Positions 42,990-55,135 of a stretch of DNA of 64,000 nucleotides are shown piece after piece. The notes beneath the pieces are model-generated. The model was given only the letters and a program-made list of their open reading frames with translations. It had not been told where the DNA came from and searched no databases. How positions within the stretch are numbered: the first letter of the stretch is position 1; each line of letters starts with the position of its first letter. A program made the translations under genes and the position numbers. Source of the stretch: Isoetes taiwanensis (lineage: Eukaryota > Streptophyta > Lycopodiopsida > Isoetales > Isoetaceae); assembly GCA_021234155.1 (NCBI GenBank), contig JAJEKV010000146.1, positions 64,001 to 128,000 on the forward strand. Direction: 5' to 3'.

Positions 42990-45900
42990 AAAAGGAAGAT
43001 GATCCAAGTGTGGTGATGTCAGAAGACAAATACTACCATATGCGTAAAGCCATAAATAAGGGCCCCAATAGGAAACATACTCTGGCAAACGAGAGAAGGT
43101 CAAAATGTGAAAACCAAGTCAAAGGTAAACGTTACGGCCAAGGATATCGAGGAGATGGATGTTGAGAGTGCCAAGGTTCGGGGAGGAGTAACGAGGTGAG
43201 TCCAATAACCAAGGGATGAAATGGGTAATGGGAACACAACAACTACATAATGTCATGAGGAAAATTAGAGCATGCAAATCGAAATACAAAATAAGGCAAT
43301 GCGTGATAAACATTAAAAAACTTACTCTGGACAAATAAATGGGCATATCTAGAGATGACAAATCCATAACATAACATATCAAGAGGTCAAGAGTACCAGG
43401 ACAACAAAGGAAATGCTTTAAACCCAAGTATGAAGCAAAATGTCCCACCAAAGATTAGCAAAACAGAACAAGAACTCGTACTAAAATGTAAACAGATACT
43501 AGACAAATCCACTTGCAAAGCCCAATGCAAAAAATGACAACCCAATACATGCGTATATGGAAAAGTGGTGTAGAAACAAATTTGAGATAGAGCCAATGAC
43601 CGTAAACCAATAGAAAATGTATAAAAGAAGTATGCAATGCAACATGTGAAAAAGCCAAATATAGATCCCGAAGAGAAGCACTATGAGACCCAGAATAGAG
43701 GAAACAAGAACTAGGCGAGCAAAGAACGAAGAAAATATTCGATGAAGCTCATCAAAGAAAAAGAAGACATGCGCCCCCCTGATAAATGTCCATAAGGTCC
43801 ACCATATATGTCCACAAAGATACAACTCAAAGTTGCAACATACAACCCATGTCAATAGGATCAAAAACGGAGAAATCACTCAAATGACATAATGAACCCA
43901 CAACATATTGTAACGGCTATCAAATGTATCCCAAACAACTTTAGCAAAAAGGAGCTAAAAAATCCCTGTCCCAAATGAAAACAATAAATTACCTTATGCG
44001 CACCTTCAAGGTTTCATAAGAACGTAAAAAATCCCCGCATATAAAGTGTTCTGGTTCCCGAGACAAGTGGAATAAGGAAAATTGGCACCTAATCCAATTG
44101 CATGACAAATCCCCTTAAACAATGGTCTAGAATAAATTGTTAGCTAAGGAATGGTATATAGTTGCATATGTAACATGGGACTTAGCAGAAACAACGAAAA
44201 TAGCCCAAGCCCTATTGCAAGAGCATAGCCGTCCGTCGAAGATATTCAAACAAGCTTAGAACAAGATTGTGCAATCATTAAACAAGATGAGCCTCAAATT
44301 AAAGATGTGTGCTAACAAAATCCAATACAAATGCAAACCCCGGAAGTTGAAACACCCATCCTAACAACAAATCTCTATTACCAAAATCTCGAAAACGATG
44401 TGCGAATACCACAATAAAATTTGAATAACAAACTTAATGTATTGGTATAAGAAATTGAAAGAAATAGGGTGTCATCGAGAGAAGCAAGATGCATTTAAAT
44501 GAGAAAGGGGATCAAATGAATATTGCTCAAAAGCGCATGTATAAATAGAAAGAATGGTGCAATGTAAATTGGATTATGTCGAGCACGTAATTGAAGGCAA
44601 ATACAAAACCAATCCCGGGAACAAGAGTTGAAAATACAAAACCAATCCTCGTGCACAAGAGATGAAAATAACTACGCGAGGCACCCAACCAATTTGTAAG
44701 ACAAATCAAACTTGGAACAATGGTCCATAATAAATTTATTAGCCAAGAAAATGGTAAAGGCTTGAAATGGCTAAGCGACTATGTTAGATAAGGAAAGAAT
44801 ATATTGTTAGTAGCTAGAGAGAGCCAAAGACCACTGTATATATGTCAAAAACAAACCGGAATGCATGTCCACCTAGAAACAAGTGCAGCGAAGAGCACTT
44901 TTATAAAATGAAACGGTGGGACGATGAATGAAGTTCAGCGGGATGGTGCAATGGTACTATCCTGAAGTTAAGAAAGATCGAGGTGGGTAATGAGTCGAGA
45001 ACAATGTTTAAAGGAGAACTCTACTGACAAAGTCAAAGTTACCAAAAGCCCAATTCACAAGATACCAGGAGAAGGTGAACCATAATTGCTGGGTTCGTAA
45101 ATATGGCAAGTTACTGGCACGATCTGATGGCAAACGATAACCTGGGACGATGGGTGAATAATGAACAAGGCAAAGGTATTCCTCCAGACAAGAGGCGCTA
45201 AAGAAATCCCAGTAATCCAAGACTAGGCGATTGTTATTAAAAAGGAAAAAGGGGCACCTTGCCTGTTACGGTGGAGCAAAGCCAAGGAAAAGGTCTGCAA
45301 CCTTTTTCCTCACGATCCGCTATAAAATGGGCGGATTCAGCAACGATGCAGCAGGGATACTCCTTCGAAGGCTCCAGCGACCATATCCACTCCAGATTCG
45401 GCTCTTCACTCAGATTTCCAGACTTGACAAATGGGGTTCCAGCGTCTAAAATTTCGGCTCAGAGAACTATCGAAAGGCAGGACAAATGGGCGACAAGAAG
45501 AGGCTGAGAAGGAAAACCAGAGTTGTAACAGAAAATCATAGACATGTGCCAGCAATCAAATGGCCTGGAAACAGGAAGGAAACTAGCCAGAGAACATGCC
45601 CGAATGATTTAACACAGCCGAATCTAGCTCTGCATCGAAAACCTTGGGCTGCAGAGTATGGTAGGAAGGAAATCGAGTCCAAACCACAGAGGGTCTCATG
45701 CAAAGAAGCAGAAGTGGCTAGAATGGAATAAGCTCAACCGAGAGATTGGAGGAACAGATGGAAATACGAGGCAGCAATAACAAGTACGAATTAGTTCAGT
45801 CTAGAAGATTGCCGAACACCCAAAGTACCTGCAACTGAAATTGCATCAAGAAACAACCATAATCCCGAAACTATTTGTGAATCAAAGTCTGGCAAGTAAT

Positions 45901-46571
45901 CAGAGATCCATTTAGGGAAAACGGAAAAAGATCGATGCGAGGAAAGCTCTTGCATGTTGGCCATTGCATTGCATGTTGGCGACACTCCTGCATAATCGAA
46001 TGAACAATTCCAGGCGAATGCCATTGCATTGCCAGAAAGGAGGCCTCGCGAACAAGCCAGGGGTCAAACCCAATCCTCCTGCAGAATCTGTGACAAGAAA
46101 AATTGCAACTCCAAATGCACAAAACAGGAATCGAAAAAGAATGTGTCAACATAGCATTGAAAGCAAAAATCCAGATCATGCAATGCAACTAAAAAACAGT
46201 CCGAATCCCGCCAGATCTCCCTCTAGGTAACATGACTAGTTGCATGCAGCATGAGTGGAGAAAATCATACCTCCAAAGTTAAAGGATTATTGGCGTGCCG
46301 CATAATTGGCAAAAAAACCATACCTGATACCTCGCAAAGTACCAAATCAAGGAGCCGGATGAGACACAAAGACTGAGAATACCCATAGACGCATCAAACG
46401 AGCATGACGAACCGTGCCGATATGAGACCGAGATGATAGAGGATCTAGAAGATAGATGGTAAAAAACAACAGGGGATGGCGAGCAAAAGAGTATTGGAGA
46501 AGAGGAGATTGATAGGACATGTTGTGGCATTGGGAAAGACAATTAGATCTGGCTATGGGAGCTTAGGAGAA
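42990..46571 (-). other. Non-coding 5' region of element 1
   Basis: This 3.5 kb has no gag, reverse transcriptase or other recognisable coding signature. It is T-rich on the element strand, like the interior of element 2, and its many short frames are Leu/Phe/Ser-rich artefacts. A coding PAT-like element should have gag and reverse transcriptase here, so this copy has either lost them or replaced them with unrelated DNA. Confidence 0.5.
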
Positions 46572-46694
46572 AGCTCGGAGAAGGAAGGAAGCTGCTGTGA
46601 GAAGACGCCGATAACCGGTGCTGAAGGGGAAAGAGCCTCATATAGTAGCTCGTCCCTCCCCAGAATGGCGATCCGATGGCTCGGATCGATGCGA
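46572..46694 (-). repeat. Split direct repeat B1 of element 1
   Basis: About 120 bases nearly identical to 41001-41123, including the perfect inverted repeat CGATCCGA-tggc-TCGGATCG close to the end and the GAAGACGCCGATAACCGGTG block. It marks the element's 5' terminus. Confidence 0.9.
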
Positions 46695-47165
46695 ATGATA
46701 TCCAAAATGGGGGGATAATGTTAGGATATTGCGTAGTCTTGCCATTTTATAATGCTTGGGGATTTGTTGCAATGGTCCTATTCCCCATAAACAATTACAT
46801 CTCCAATTCTTAATGGTCTAAATTATACCAAGATGTAGGAACGGTTTAATGGTGTTCCACTAACGATATCAAAATGGGGAATAATGTTAGGATATTGCAT
46901 GGTCTTGCCATTTTAATGCTTGGGGATTTGTTGCAATGGTCCTTTCCTCCATAAAGAAATACATCTCACAATTCTTAATGGTTTGTTATGCAAAAATGTA
47001 GGCGTGGTTTAATGGTCTTTCTCTAACAATATCCAAAATGTTAGGATATTGTTAGGATCTTGCGTGGTCCTATGACATTAATGCTTAGGGATTTGTTGCA
47101 GCGGTCCTGCACCCCCTCAAGGAATACAAATCAAATTCTTGATGGTTTTGTTATGCAAAAATAGG
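46695..47165. repeat. ~167-bp tandem repeat, target of element 1
   Basis: AATGTTAGGATATTGCrTGG and GGTTTAATGGTGTTCCACTA recur at about 167-bp spacing for nearly three units. The left partner of the first unit lies at 40080-40102, on the other side of element 1. The third unit is more diverged. Confidence 0.85.
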
Positions 47166-47580
47166 CGTTAAGTAATTGAAGTAGTTGAAGTAACTTGTCT
47201 TACATGGAAAACTAGTATAAGGACATGTGATCATGCACGTGCATCACATGTAGCAAATCAAGTACTACTGGTCCTACCACTATAAAGACCCGTGATATGG
47301 AAGGATAGGACATGTAGAGAATCAAGTATTCTTTCCTACTTCTATAAAGACATGTGACAATAGAAGTATTACACATGTCGTAATTCATGTATTCTTTCCT
47401 ACAATGCCTTAGTAAATAAAGTACTCTGTCCTACTACTATAAAGACATGTGAATGGAAGTATAGGACATGTAGAGAATCAAATATTATTTCCTACATCTA
47501 TAAAGACATGTGACAATAGAATTATTAGACATGTAGAAATTCAAGTATTCTTTCCTATAGTGGATTGTATTATAAAATGA
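47166..47580. repeat. Diverged ~65-70 bp tandem repeat
   Basis: Five or six irregular copies contain AGGACATGTAGAGAATCAAG + TATTCTTTCCTAC + TATAAAGACATGTGA. Neighbouring copies differ by 10-20 percent and by small indels. Confidence 0.8.
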
Positions 47581-47599
47581 CATGTCACAATAGAAGAAA

Positions 47600-48935
47600 C
47601 TACAAAACAACAGTGGATGTTTTAGTCCACTGAAAAAAGAACACCATTATCGAACAAAACCATACCTCCACAAATCCACATGTAGGATTCTTTGAAAACA
47701 GGACATGTAGACCTACCAAAACTGATGTTTTCAACAGTGGACCAAAAACCGGGGTGAGTGTGACATATCTTGCCATGTACACAAATGGGGATTGCTGATG
47801 ATGCTTTTGCCACCTCCTACATAAGCACTACAGAAAAATAAGACTCGGCACTACAGAAGCTCGGAGCAGAATACAAACACTCGGACAGAAAGACGACTAT
47901 AGAAGGGAGGATAAGAAGAATGGACCTGTTGGAATAGGGGCTCATTGCCGAACTACCTCAAAATTGTTGGAGACACTGAGCCAGAAGATTTGACAGTTCC
48001 AGAACTGTTTCGAATCTTCGATGCAGCTTAGAGATTTTTGTTTTGTTCGTTGCAACAACAACAATAGATGTTCGTTAGACACCTTAAAATAGTATGCCCA
48101 AAAATAATACTGCCTAAAAATGATTTATCTAAAATGATATTGGGCAAAATGATATTTGCCTATATATGTATTGCCTATATATGATATGATATTGCTAGGA
48201 ACGATAGTTTAAACTCTATTGGGTCTTGAACTTTAATGGGTTTAAAAATAAAATTTCAAAAAGTCCTCAGCCCTTGGATGTAAATTCCTCGGAATAGTCT
48301 CATGCACATGGGTCTGCACACCGTACACGTGGCTAAACCCAAATCTGAAAGAGCTCTTTGCTCCAGCCAGCGCAGAGGCTCACTCTAGCCCGTCTGCATG
48401 GCAAACATGGTGAAGAAAGAAAGCTTCAGATTCAAAGCAAGAAAGATCCAAAACAAGAAAGCTTCAGATTCATCGAAGCTTGAAGCTTCAAATTTGAAGC
48501 AAACATGTTGAAGTCAAGCTTGATGCCTAATCCGCCATCGTTGCGCTGCAGTTTGCTACTCTGCTCTCTTCTGCTTCAGACGTCTGCTCTGCCCCGTGAT
48601 CCAAACGCAAATCTCATGAACCCCTCCCAACAAGCAGATACTTCTAACCCTTGTTGTAAAGAAATCCAATCCACTTTTCTTAAATGGGATGTGAGGCAGA
48701 ATCTCCTGAACCCTCTCAATAAGCAGATGCTTTATCCCTTAACCTAAAATATCAAACATCTAACATTTAGATTCTTTACATATGTATTTAATTTATGTGG
48801 TTATTAGAATGTAAGGATGTAGTTGGCAAGGTTGCCGAGGAACATAGGAGCAACCTTTATGTGTAGGGTTGTGCAATGCAATGATGTATTACTATTTGTT
48901 GCCAGATAATATTCATGATATAAGCCTGGTCATAC
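47600..48935. other. No gene recognised
   Basis: A plus ORF at 48505-48747 starts MLKSSLMPNPPSLRCSLLLC, has a hydrophobic N-terminus and repeats an LLNP..QADT/NPLNKQM phrase. It matches nothing I know. Internal GCTTCAGATTCAAAGCAAG repeats lie at 48420-48500. The phrase TTGCCGAACTACC at 47953 resembles TGCTGAACTACC at 29634 and TGCCGAACTACC at 29753. Confidence 0.3.
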
Positions 48936-49546
48936 ACACAAACCATTAACATCCAACATATAAAAATTAAATCCCCCAACACATAACAACCAACACATAA
49001 CAACCATTTACATTAATAACCAACACATAACTACCATTGACATTAATTAACACAACTATTGGGTCCAACACATTTAAATTAAAATCCCCCTTAAACCCCC
49101 TTTGGTTTGGGTGCATATTCACACGGGGGGTGACTCCGGGCAACGAGAGTTGTTGGATAGGCATATTCACCCCTTATTCCTTAATCTACACCGTACGTAA
49201 AGTTCCTCGTTTGTGGGGTATGCAAGTACAAAATTTGCTATACTGTATAACAAGATTCGCAAAATACTATAAGATTTCAAGCGGAATACTATATGGTGTT
49301 GATTTTGTACGTGCAAAATACAATTATGAGGGCTCTCGCTGCCCTACGTCACCCCCCGTGTGAATATGCACCCAAACCAAAGGGGGTTTAAGGGGGATTT
49401 TAATTTAAATGTGTTGGACCCAATAGTTGTGTTAATTAATGTCAATGGTAGTTATGTGTTGGTTATTAATGTAAATGGTTGTTATGTGTTGGTTGTTATG
49501 TGTTGGGGGATTTAATTTTTATATGTTGGATGTTAATGGTTTGTGT
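48936..49546. mobile_element. Foldback/MITE-like element with ~200-bp terminal inverted repeats
   Basis: The left arm (ACACAAACCATTAACATCCA from 48936) and right arm (ending TGGATGTTAATGGTTTGTGT at 49546) are nearly perfect reverse complements for about 200 bases. They contain internal ACATAACAACC/AACCAACACATAAC repeats and CCCCCTTTGGTTTGGGTGCA. The centre (about 49140-49330) is unique AT-rich sequence, and its outer parts (CCGGGCAACGAGAG against CTCTCGCTGCCC) also pair. No transposase. Flanks do not show a certain target duplication. Confidence 0.88.
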
Positions 49547-50190
49547 TAACTAAAAAATTTTTGGCCCCTTTGAGGCCTTAGGGACCCCCAGGGTGACAAA
49601 AAATTTTAGAATTCAAACAAAAAAAAACTAGAATTCATTTGAGGCTTTCATCACCTGTAGCTTTTGAATTTGATCACAATAAAACAAATAGAACATAAGT
49701 AAAAGTTACTATAAAGATAGAGCAGATTGATCCCATTATTCTGAAAGTCATAAAGTTTGCAACACTCATACACAAACATTTTTCAACTGGAATTTAACAG
49801 CAACCTTTGGCCTCCATGGATTCTTGTGGTGAGAAACCAAAGTGGAAAACTTTTCTACTTGTTAGCACAAGGATCTAGAAGCCTTGGAATTTGCTTAATA
49901 AGCGCCTCAAAATCTAAAAATACATGGTAATTTTTGCAAGCTTCATTCGAATGATCCAATAGCACAATCTCAGATTAATCATTTGGTAGGATGTGTTAGC
50001 CTACCAAACCCGGCCAAAAAATTGCTGTTTTAGCATAGATAACTAAACCAAACATATCCATATCATACACTATCAAAAAGATCTCGGAGAGAGCTTTCCA
50101 ACGCAATAAAAATCATCTCAAACAGAGCTCTGGATCAAAAGTTATGATAAGAAATGTGTTGCCGAAGGGGAAACTGCACTACATGCGCCC
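49547..50190. other. No gene recognised
   Basis: AT-rich unique sequence with no repeat or coding signature apparent. Confidence 0.4.
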
Positions 50191-50460
50191 TTCAAGCACT
50201 TCATGTGCCCATTATGCACCACACACACAAAAAAAGGGCTTTTGTTGTGAGCCATTGGTTATTGGGCTAAAATCAATGGTCCTTCATGTGCCCATTATGC
50301 ACCACACGCAAAAAAAGGGCTTTTGTTGTGAGCCATTGGTTGTTGGGCTAAAATCAATGGCCCTTCATGTGCCCATTATGCACCACACGCACAAAAAAAA
50401 GGGCTTTTGTTGTGAGCCATTGGTTGTTGACCATTGAAAAAAAAGGCTAAAATCAATGGC
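50190..50460. repeat. ~82-bp tandem repeat, three copies
   Basis: TCATGTGCCCATTATGCACC begins each unit, at 50201, 50284 and 50365. GGGCTTTTGTTGTGAGCCAT and TTGGGCTAAAATCAATGG follow. Copies are nearly identical apart from A-run length. Confidence 0.9.
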
Positions 50461-50576
50461 TCAGAAATGGTGCACTCTAGATGTACGCATTAGTACATCC
50501 ATTTGAATACATCACGAAATCATAGGAAAACCTTAGTGAAAAGCGTACAAAAACACAAAGAAAACCCCCTGTTATT

Positions 50577-50828
50577 ATGCTACATATTCATAGTCATCCA
50601 ATAAGGCGTATGCAATCAAGATTTGATATATTGCACTTGAGATCGCTTGTATGCAGTATGCAATATTGCAAGCTCAAGGAGACTAGACATGCTCAAAACA
50701 AAATTGCCATGCAAGAAATTTGCGAAAACGTCATTCAAATAGCTGGTGTAGACTATGTGGAGAAGTTAAATGTTAAGCAGATGGATGAGCTGTTAATTCG
50801 ACTGGAACTACTTTGCAACCAAAGAAGG
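50577..50828 (+). CDS. Hypothetical ORF or exon, ends at a donor-like site
   Basis: From residue ~35 the peptide looks genuine (HAQNKIAMQEICENVIQIAG ... KLNVKQMDELLIRLELLCNQ) and helical. It ends ..NQRR just before GTAACG, so it might be an exon. I cannot place the family, and no partner exon was identified. Confidence 0.3.
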
Positions 50829-50829
50829 T

Positions 50830-51400
50830 AACGACAATAACATCATTTCATGAATACATTAACTTGCCATTGATTGATAAAAAATTACTTATTTTATAGG
50901 TTAAGAAGATGGTTAAACTGTGCTCGAATATAAAATAAAAAATTTTGTTATGATATAAGCAGTATACTCAATCTAAAACCACGATGTCTTTAAGAATATT
51001 TCCATGGATCCAAGTTTCCTTATCAGCCACATGGCAAGAATGAAAGATATTATGTTTTCAAAATGTCTAATAATGACTTAGGCTCGGGAGTTGATGTAAT
51101 AAACAGAATGCAACCATCTAATGATTTATCAAAGGCATGAGTGCACTTTGATCATGTGAAATGCATACAAGGTTGGTCAATCCTTGCTTGCCATGTATAT
51201 GATTCCAGTTATTCATGTTGCATTTTGGATTACTTGTCCATTCAAATAAAGTCAAGATATAAAGTCATGCATGCTTTGCATGTTACAGAGTCAGAAGTTT
51301 GATAACTATAGCTACAACTTAGCAATGGTACTAAGTCAAAAGCTATTGCTGAATGTTTTACTCAGGAAGTTGGCAGACATAGCATGTATCCACATATTTA
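50830..51400. other. No gene recognised
   Basis: AT-rich, with no convincing coding frame. The boundary between this and the 3' end of the gypsy element was not found because no LTR could be paired. Confidence 0.35.
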
Positions 51401-51904
51401 AAGGAACAGATTGCATATAATATTATTCGATCTTGGAAAAAGCCCATTATGCCCAGCTAAAAAAACCTACAAAAAAGTTACAATCGGTGGCACTCGGTTG
51501 GGTTCGAAACTCTCCTTGAAGACGACGATAGAGGGCCAGGGCATCCTGAAGGAGCTAGTCCTTGGCCATGAGTTGATCTGTGAGAGTTTGTACCTGAGCC
51601 TACAATGGAGCGTGGAGAGCTTCCAATTGAGTCGTGGCCTCTTGAACCTTTTTGAAATCATCACGGATGGCCAGAATGGTGTTGTGTTTTTCCTGAAGCT
51701 GATCTTCGAGATGAGTTTTCTGAATGGTGAGATCTTGGAGTTCCTTCTTGAGGGCATCAGAAGAATCAAGATGGTCTTTGATACCATTCATGAGTTTATC
51801 TTGAGATTCCTGTAACTGGAGAATACAACTAGCTACCTGTTGTTCATACTCGTACAAAGCTTGTCGAGAAGGTTGGGGAGTCTGGTAATGAACCTCATGA
51901 GGTA
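51400..51904 (-). pseudogene. Gypsy third ORF, downstream part (coiled coil)
   Basis: The peptide continuing the third ORF on the other side of copia is heptad-rich: YEYEQQVASCILQLQESQDK, KKELQDLTIQKTHLEDQLQE and DDFKKVQEATTQLEAL. It predicts a long coiled coil. The join is supported by the TGGAA duplication at 51905-51909 and 57326-57330. The function of such ORFs is unknown. Confidence 0.55.
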
Positions 51905-51909
51905 TGGAA

Positions 51910-52082
51910 TAAAGAAATTAGTCATGCAAGCAATCAGAGAGAGGAAAACGCGGTTTGGTGGAATAGGTAGATGGATTTTGTATTGAATAGAAACATATAC
52001 AAAAGTATGCATCAGAGATGCGACGGTTCAGTTATGCCAGGTGGACAGACCATGGCTGACACTATATTTCCATATTTTATCA
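51910..52082 (-). repeat. Copia 3' LTR
   Basis: Preceded by the polypurine tract (52083-52092 on the minus strand) and followed by the TGGAA duplicate at 51905-51909. Confidence 0.93.
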
Positions 52083-52169
52083 CTCCCACTTCAGCTTGGA
52101 TCTGTCATAATCTTCAGTAAGTATCTGTCGTGCTGAAATTTGTCTCGAGCAAGTGCTTTAGTCATTATG

Positions 52170-52805
52170 TCAGCTAGCATCTCCATAGTTGGGCAGTATA
52201 AGAAACTGATCACACCATTTTGTTCCAATGTGACGAGTTCTTGGATGATACTTTAGAGAGTTAGCCATCGCAATTGCACTTTGATTATCACCATATAATA
52301 AAGTAGGTGTTTGTTGCTCCAACATAATTCCTCTCAACAGTTGACGTAACCAGATTGCTTCTTGTGCAGCAAAGCTAGCTGCAACATATTCGGATTCTGT
52401 ACTAGATAGTCTGTTTCTTACTCTTCCATGATATAATAGAATCTCCAAGCAAGAAGACGAATCCGGAAGTAGATCTTCTAGTATCCTGTTCGCCTGCCCA
52501 ATCTGAATCAGTATATCCAATCAATCTGAATGATTCTTTATCATCAACTCTAGAATAATATAAAGCATGATCCCTTGTTCCTTGAAGATATCGCATAATG
52601 CATTTCACTGCTGTCCAATGTGCTTCACCTGGATTTTCCAAAAACTGGCTGACCACTCCCACTTATATGACAAGTCTGGTCTTGTACATATTGCTAGATA
52701 AATCAAGCAATCCACAGCGTGTCGATAAGGAACCTGACACATGTGAGCTATCTCGAAATCCGTTTTAGGAGACATATCAGATGTAAGTTTTACATATGTC
52801 TCCAT
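52170..52805 (-). pseudogene. Copia RNase H
   Basis: GYTDSDWAGEQDTRRSTSGF, SLSSTESEYVAA-type peptide, AIWLRQLL, LLYGDNQSAIAMANS and HPRTRHIGTKW give the full set of copia RNase H landmarks. Two frameshifts (near 52650 and 52460) split it over three frames. Confidence 0.9.
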
Positions 52806-52829
52806 AGGTGTTGAGACTGGTTTGCTATC

Positions 52830-54258
52830 TTACATGTTGAATCTTTTAAGCACATCATCAATATATTTGCTTTGAACTAACCTCAACCAACCCTCTTCAC
52901 GATTTCTTACCACCTGTATGCCAAGAGAATAACTGATCTTCCCCATGTCTTTCATGTCGAATTCTGCGGAGAGCTGCTCTTTTACTTGAAGCAATGAAGA
53001 CATATGATTGGCAAGAAGGATACAATCATCAACGTACAAGGCGACAATGACAAGAAATTCTCCCACGGTTTTAACATAAACATTGCCATCTGCCTCAGTA
53101 CCTGTAAAACCAAGAGACAAAAGATAAGCATTAATACGATCATACCATGCCCTGGGGGATTGCTTGAGCCCCTATAATGCTTTCTTCAACTTGCAAACAA
53201 GATGTTCTTGGCCGTTTTTGACATAACCTTCAGGTTGGGAAATAAAAATCTCCTTTTGAAGCTCTCCATGAAGAAAAGCAGTGCATAATCCATTTGGTGT
53301 ACTTCAAGATTAGCACGAGCAGCAAAGGCAAGCAGGATTCGAATGGAAGAGATACGCACTACAGGTGAGAATGTGTCAAAGAAATCAATGCCTTCCACTT
53401 GAGAGAAACCTCTCGCAACAAACCTTGCCTTCCACTGCTCTACTTGGCCAGCCGCATCTCGCTTAACCTTAAACAACCATTTGGTGCTGACCACGTTGCG
53501 CCCAGGCGGAAGATGAGTAAGCTCCCACGTGTCATTCTTCATCAAAGAGGCATATTCTTCATCCATAGCTTTCTGCCACTCACTTTCATCTCTCCTTCTA
53601 AAGCTTCTTGAACACTTGCAGGTTCAAGAAGAGCAGGATCAGTACTGACCATTAAGCCCCTTGATTTTATTCTCCTAAGAGTTGACTCTCTTGCTTCAAT
53701 CGCTTTGGCGCTAAGGTAGCTAGTGCGGCCAGATTTGGTAGTGCCTCTATTTCGCCGAGGATCACTCTGTATGGGCGTGGGCCTCCTCTGATTGACACTG
53801 TCATAAATTAATGAATGCCCTTGCGAAATTATACTTGGGACTTCCTCAATATCCATGATCGGTTGTGCATTCACTGGGGGCTGATTTTCTACTATCGTAG
53901 AAGGGGTATCTTTGGCTTGTATGGTTTCCTGACTCACACCACTTGATGATGCTTCATGTGTGAAGGTGGGTGGCTGAAAATCAGACTCTAAATCTCCCAC
54001 TAGAGTGTTATCCATCATGCACCAATCATCAAGTGTATCAAAGTCATCCAAACTGGGGAAGCTATGCAGAAAACTATTGGAGGTACTCCCACTGTTCTGC
54101 ACACTAGACATGCCAATTGCTCCCCCATACAATTCATGTTCATTGAAGATGACATCTCTACTAATCAATAGCGTTCTTCCAAGCAAGCTATATAATCTGT
54201 ATGCCTTCGCCTCAGTTGCATATCCAACAAGCACACATTTTTCACTTTGCATATCCAA
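52830..54258 (-). pseudogene. Copia reverse transcriptase
   Basis: After the integrase C-terminal region and an acidic linker (to about 53560), the RT shows MDEEYASLMKNDTWELTHLP, STKWLFKVKRD, ARFVARGFSQVEGIDFFDTF and the catalytic LYVDDCILLANHMSS. DMGKISYSLGIQV follows. Frame breaks lie near 53560 and 53190. Confidence 0.92.
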
Positions 54259-54336
54259 CTTCTTCCTTTTCTCTTTATGAACATGGGCATAAGCAACACA
54301 TCCGAATATCCGGATATGGCTAAGGGCTAGCTTCTT

Positions 54337-55135
54337 TCATGTCCATGCTTCACATGGGGTAATGCCATTCACTCCGGACGTAGGCAACCTAATTCTCAAG
54401 TAACCTGTTGTTATTACTGCTTCTCCCCAGAACATGTTAGGCATACTAGCATAATTCAATATTGCTTTAGCACTTTCCATCAACTCCATTTTGTTGCGGA
54501 GTATATGGAGTGGTGTGCTAGTGAATAATGCCTGTCTCCTTGCAATATTGATCAAATTCCCCTGAAAAATACTCTCCACCACCATCGCTTCGCAGAACCT
54601 TAATTAATTGCCCTGTTTGTCTTTTCATTTGAATACGGAACTCTCTAATTATAGCTAGTACTTCAGATTTTCTGGCGAGAAGTCTAACTGTCACAAACCT
54701 GGAAAAATCATCGATGAAGGTCAACATATAGCGTTTCCTTCCCATAATCATAGTCTGCATTGGCCCACATATGTCAGAGTGTACAATCTCCAAAGATGCA
54801 CTGGCTCTCCCACTTTCTCCTACTGGAAATGATGTTCTACTATGTTTTCCCATCACGCAGGCCTCACAGAATTCAAGCATATCATCTTCAAAGGGTTCAA
54901 GATCATCAATCATCCTCTCCTTTGCTAGTTTCTTAAGTGCTTGAATATTTGGATGTCCCATTCTATTATGCCATTGTTGAATGTGCGTCACATTTGCCTT
55001 CACTGCTAGGGCTTGTGCTGGGTCCTTCATTCTTGCATCAAGTCTATGTAGACTATCCACTCGTGTGCCACTTGCAATTTGATCTCCAAACTCATTAAAT
55101 ATAGTGCATTTAGTTTTTGTAAAGAGGGCACAATT
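54337..55135 (-). pseudogene. Copia integrase
   Basis: The pre-integrase zinc domain shows WHNRMGHPNIQALKKL with CEACVMGKHSR. The catalytic core has HSDICGPMQT, the second Asp in LTFIDDFSRF, and DGGGEYFSGEFDQYC. A frameshift near 54520 (TGIIH) moves the remaining core to another frame, followed by MFWGEAVITTGYLRIRLPTS. DNA insertion function is lost without repair of that break. Confidence 0.9.

Larger units (their letters stand above)
40103..46694 (-). mobile_element. DIRS/PAT-like element 1, coding copy
   Basis: Read on the minus strand, the element runs B1 (46694-46572), a 3.5 kb T-rich region, RNase H-type ORF (42988-42176), tyrosine recombinase ORF (41837-41229), A1 (41220-41127), B2 (41126-41001), mini-array, hairpin and A2 (40150-40103). 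This split-direct-repeat order defines PAT/Kangaroo-like DIRS elements. Both flanks come from one 167-bp tandem repeat whose unbroken form is next door (46850-46880), so the ends can be placed within a base or two. There is no target-site duplication, as expected for recombinase-mediated insertion. No reverse transcriptase was recognised, and both ORFs carry damage. Confidence 0.85.

Noticed and set aside
43120-46190. Multiple Leu/Phe-rich minus-strand ORFs in element 1
   Set aside because: They result from T-rich sequence, and none carries gag or reverse transcriptase motifs.
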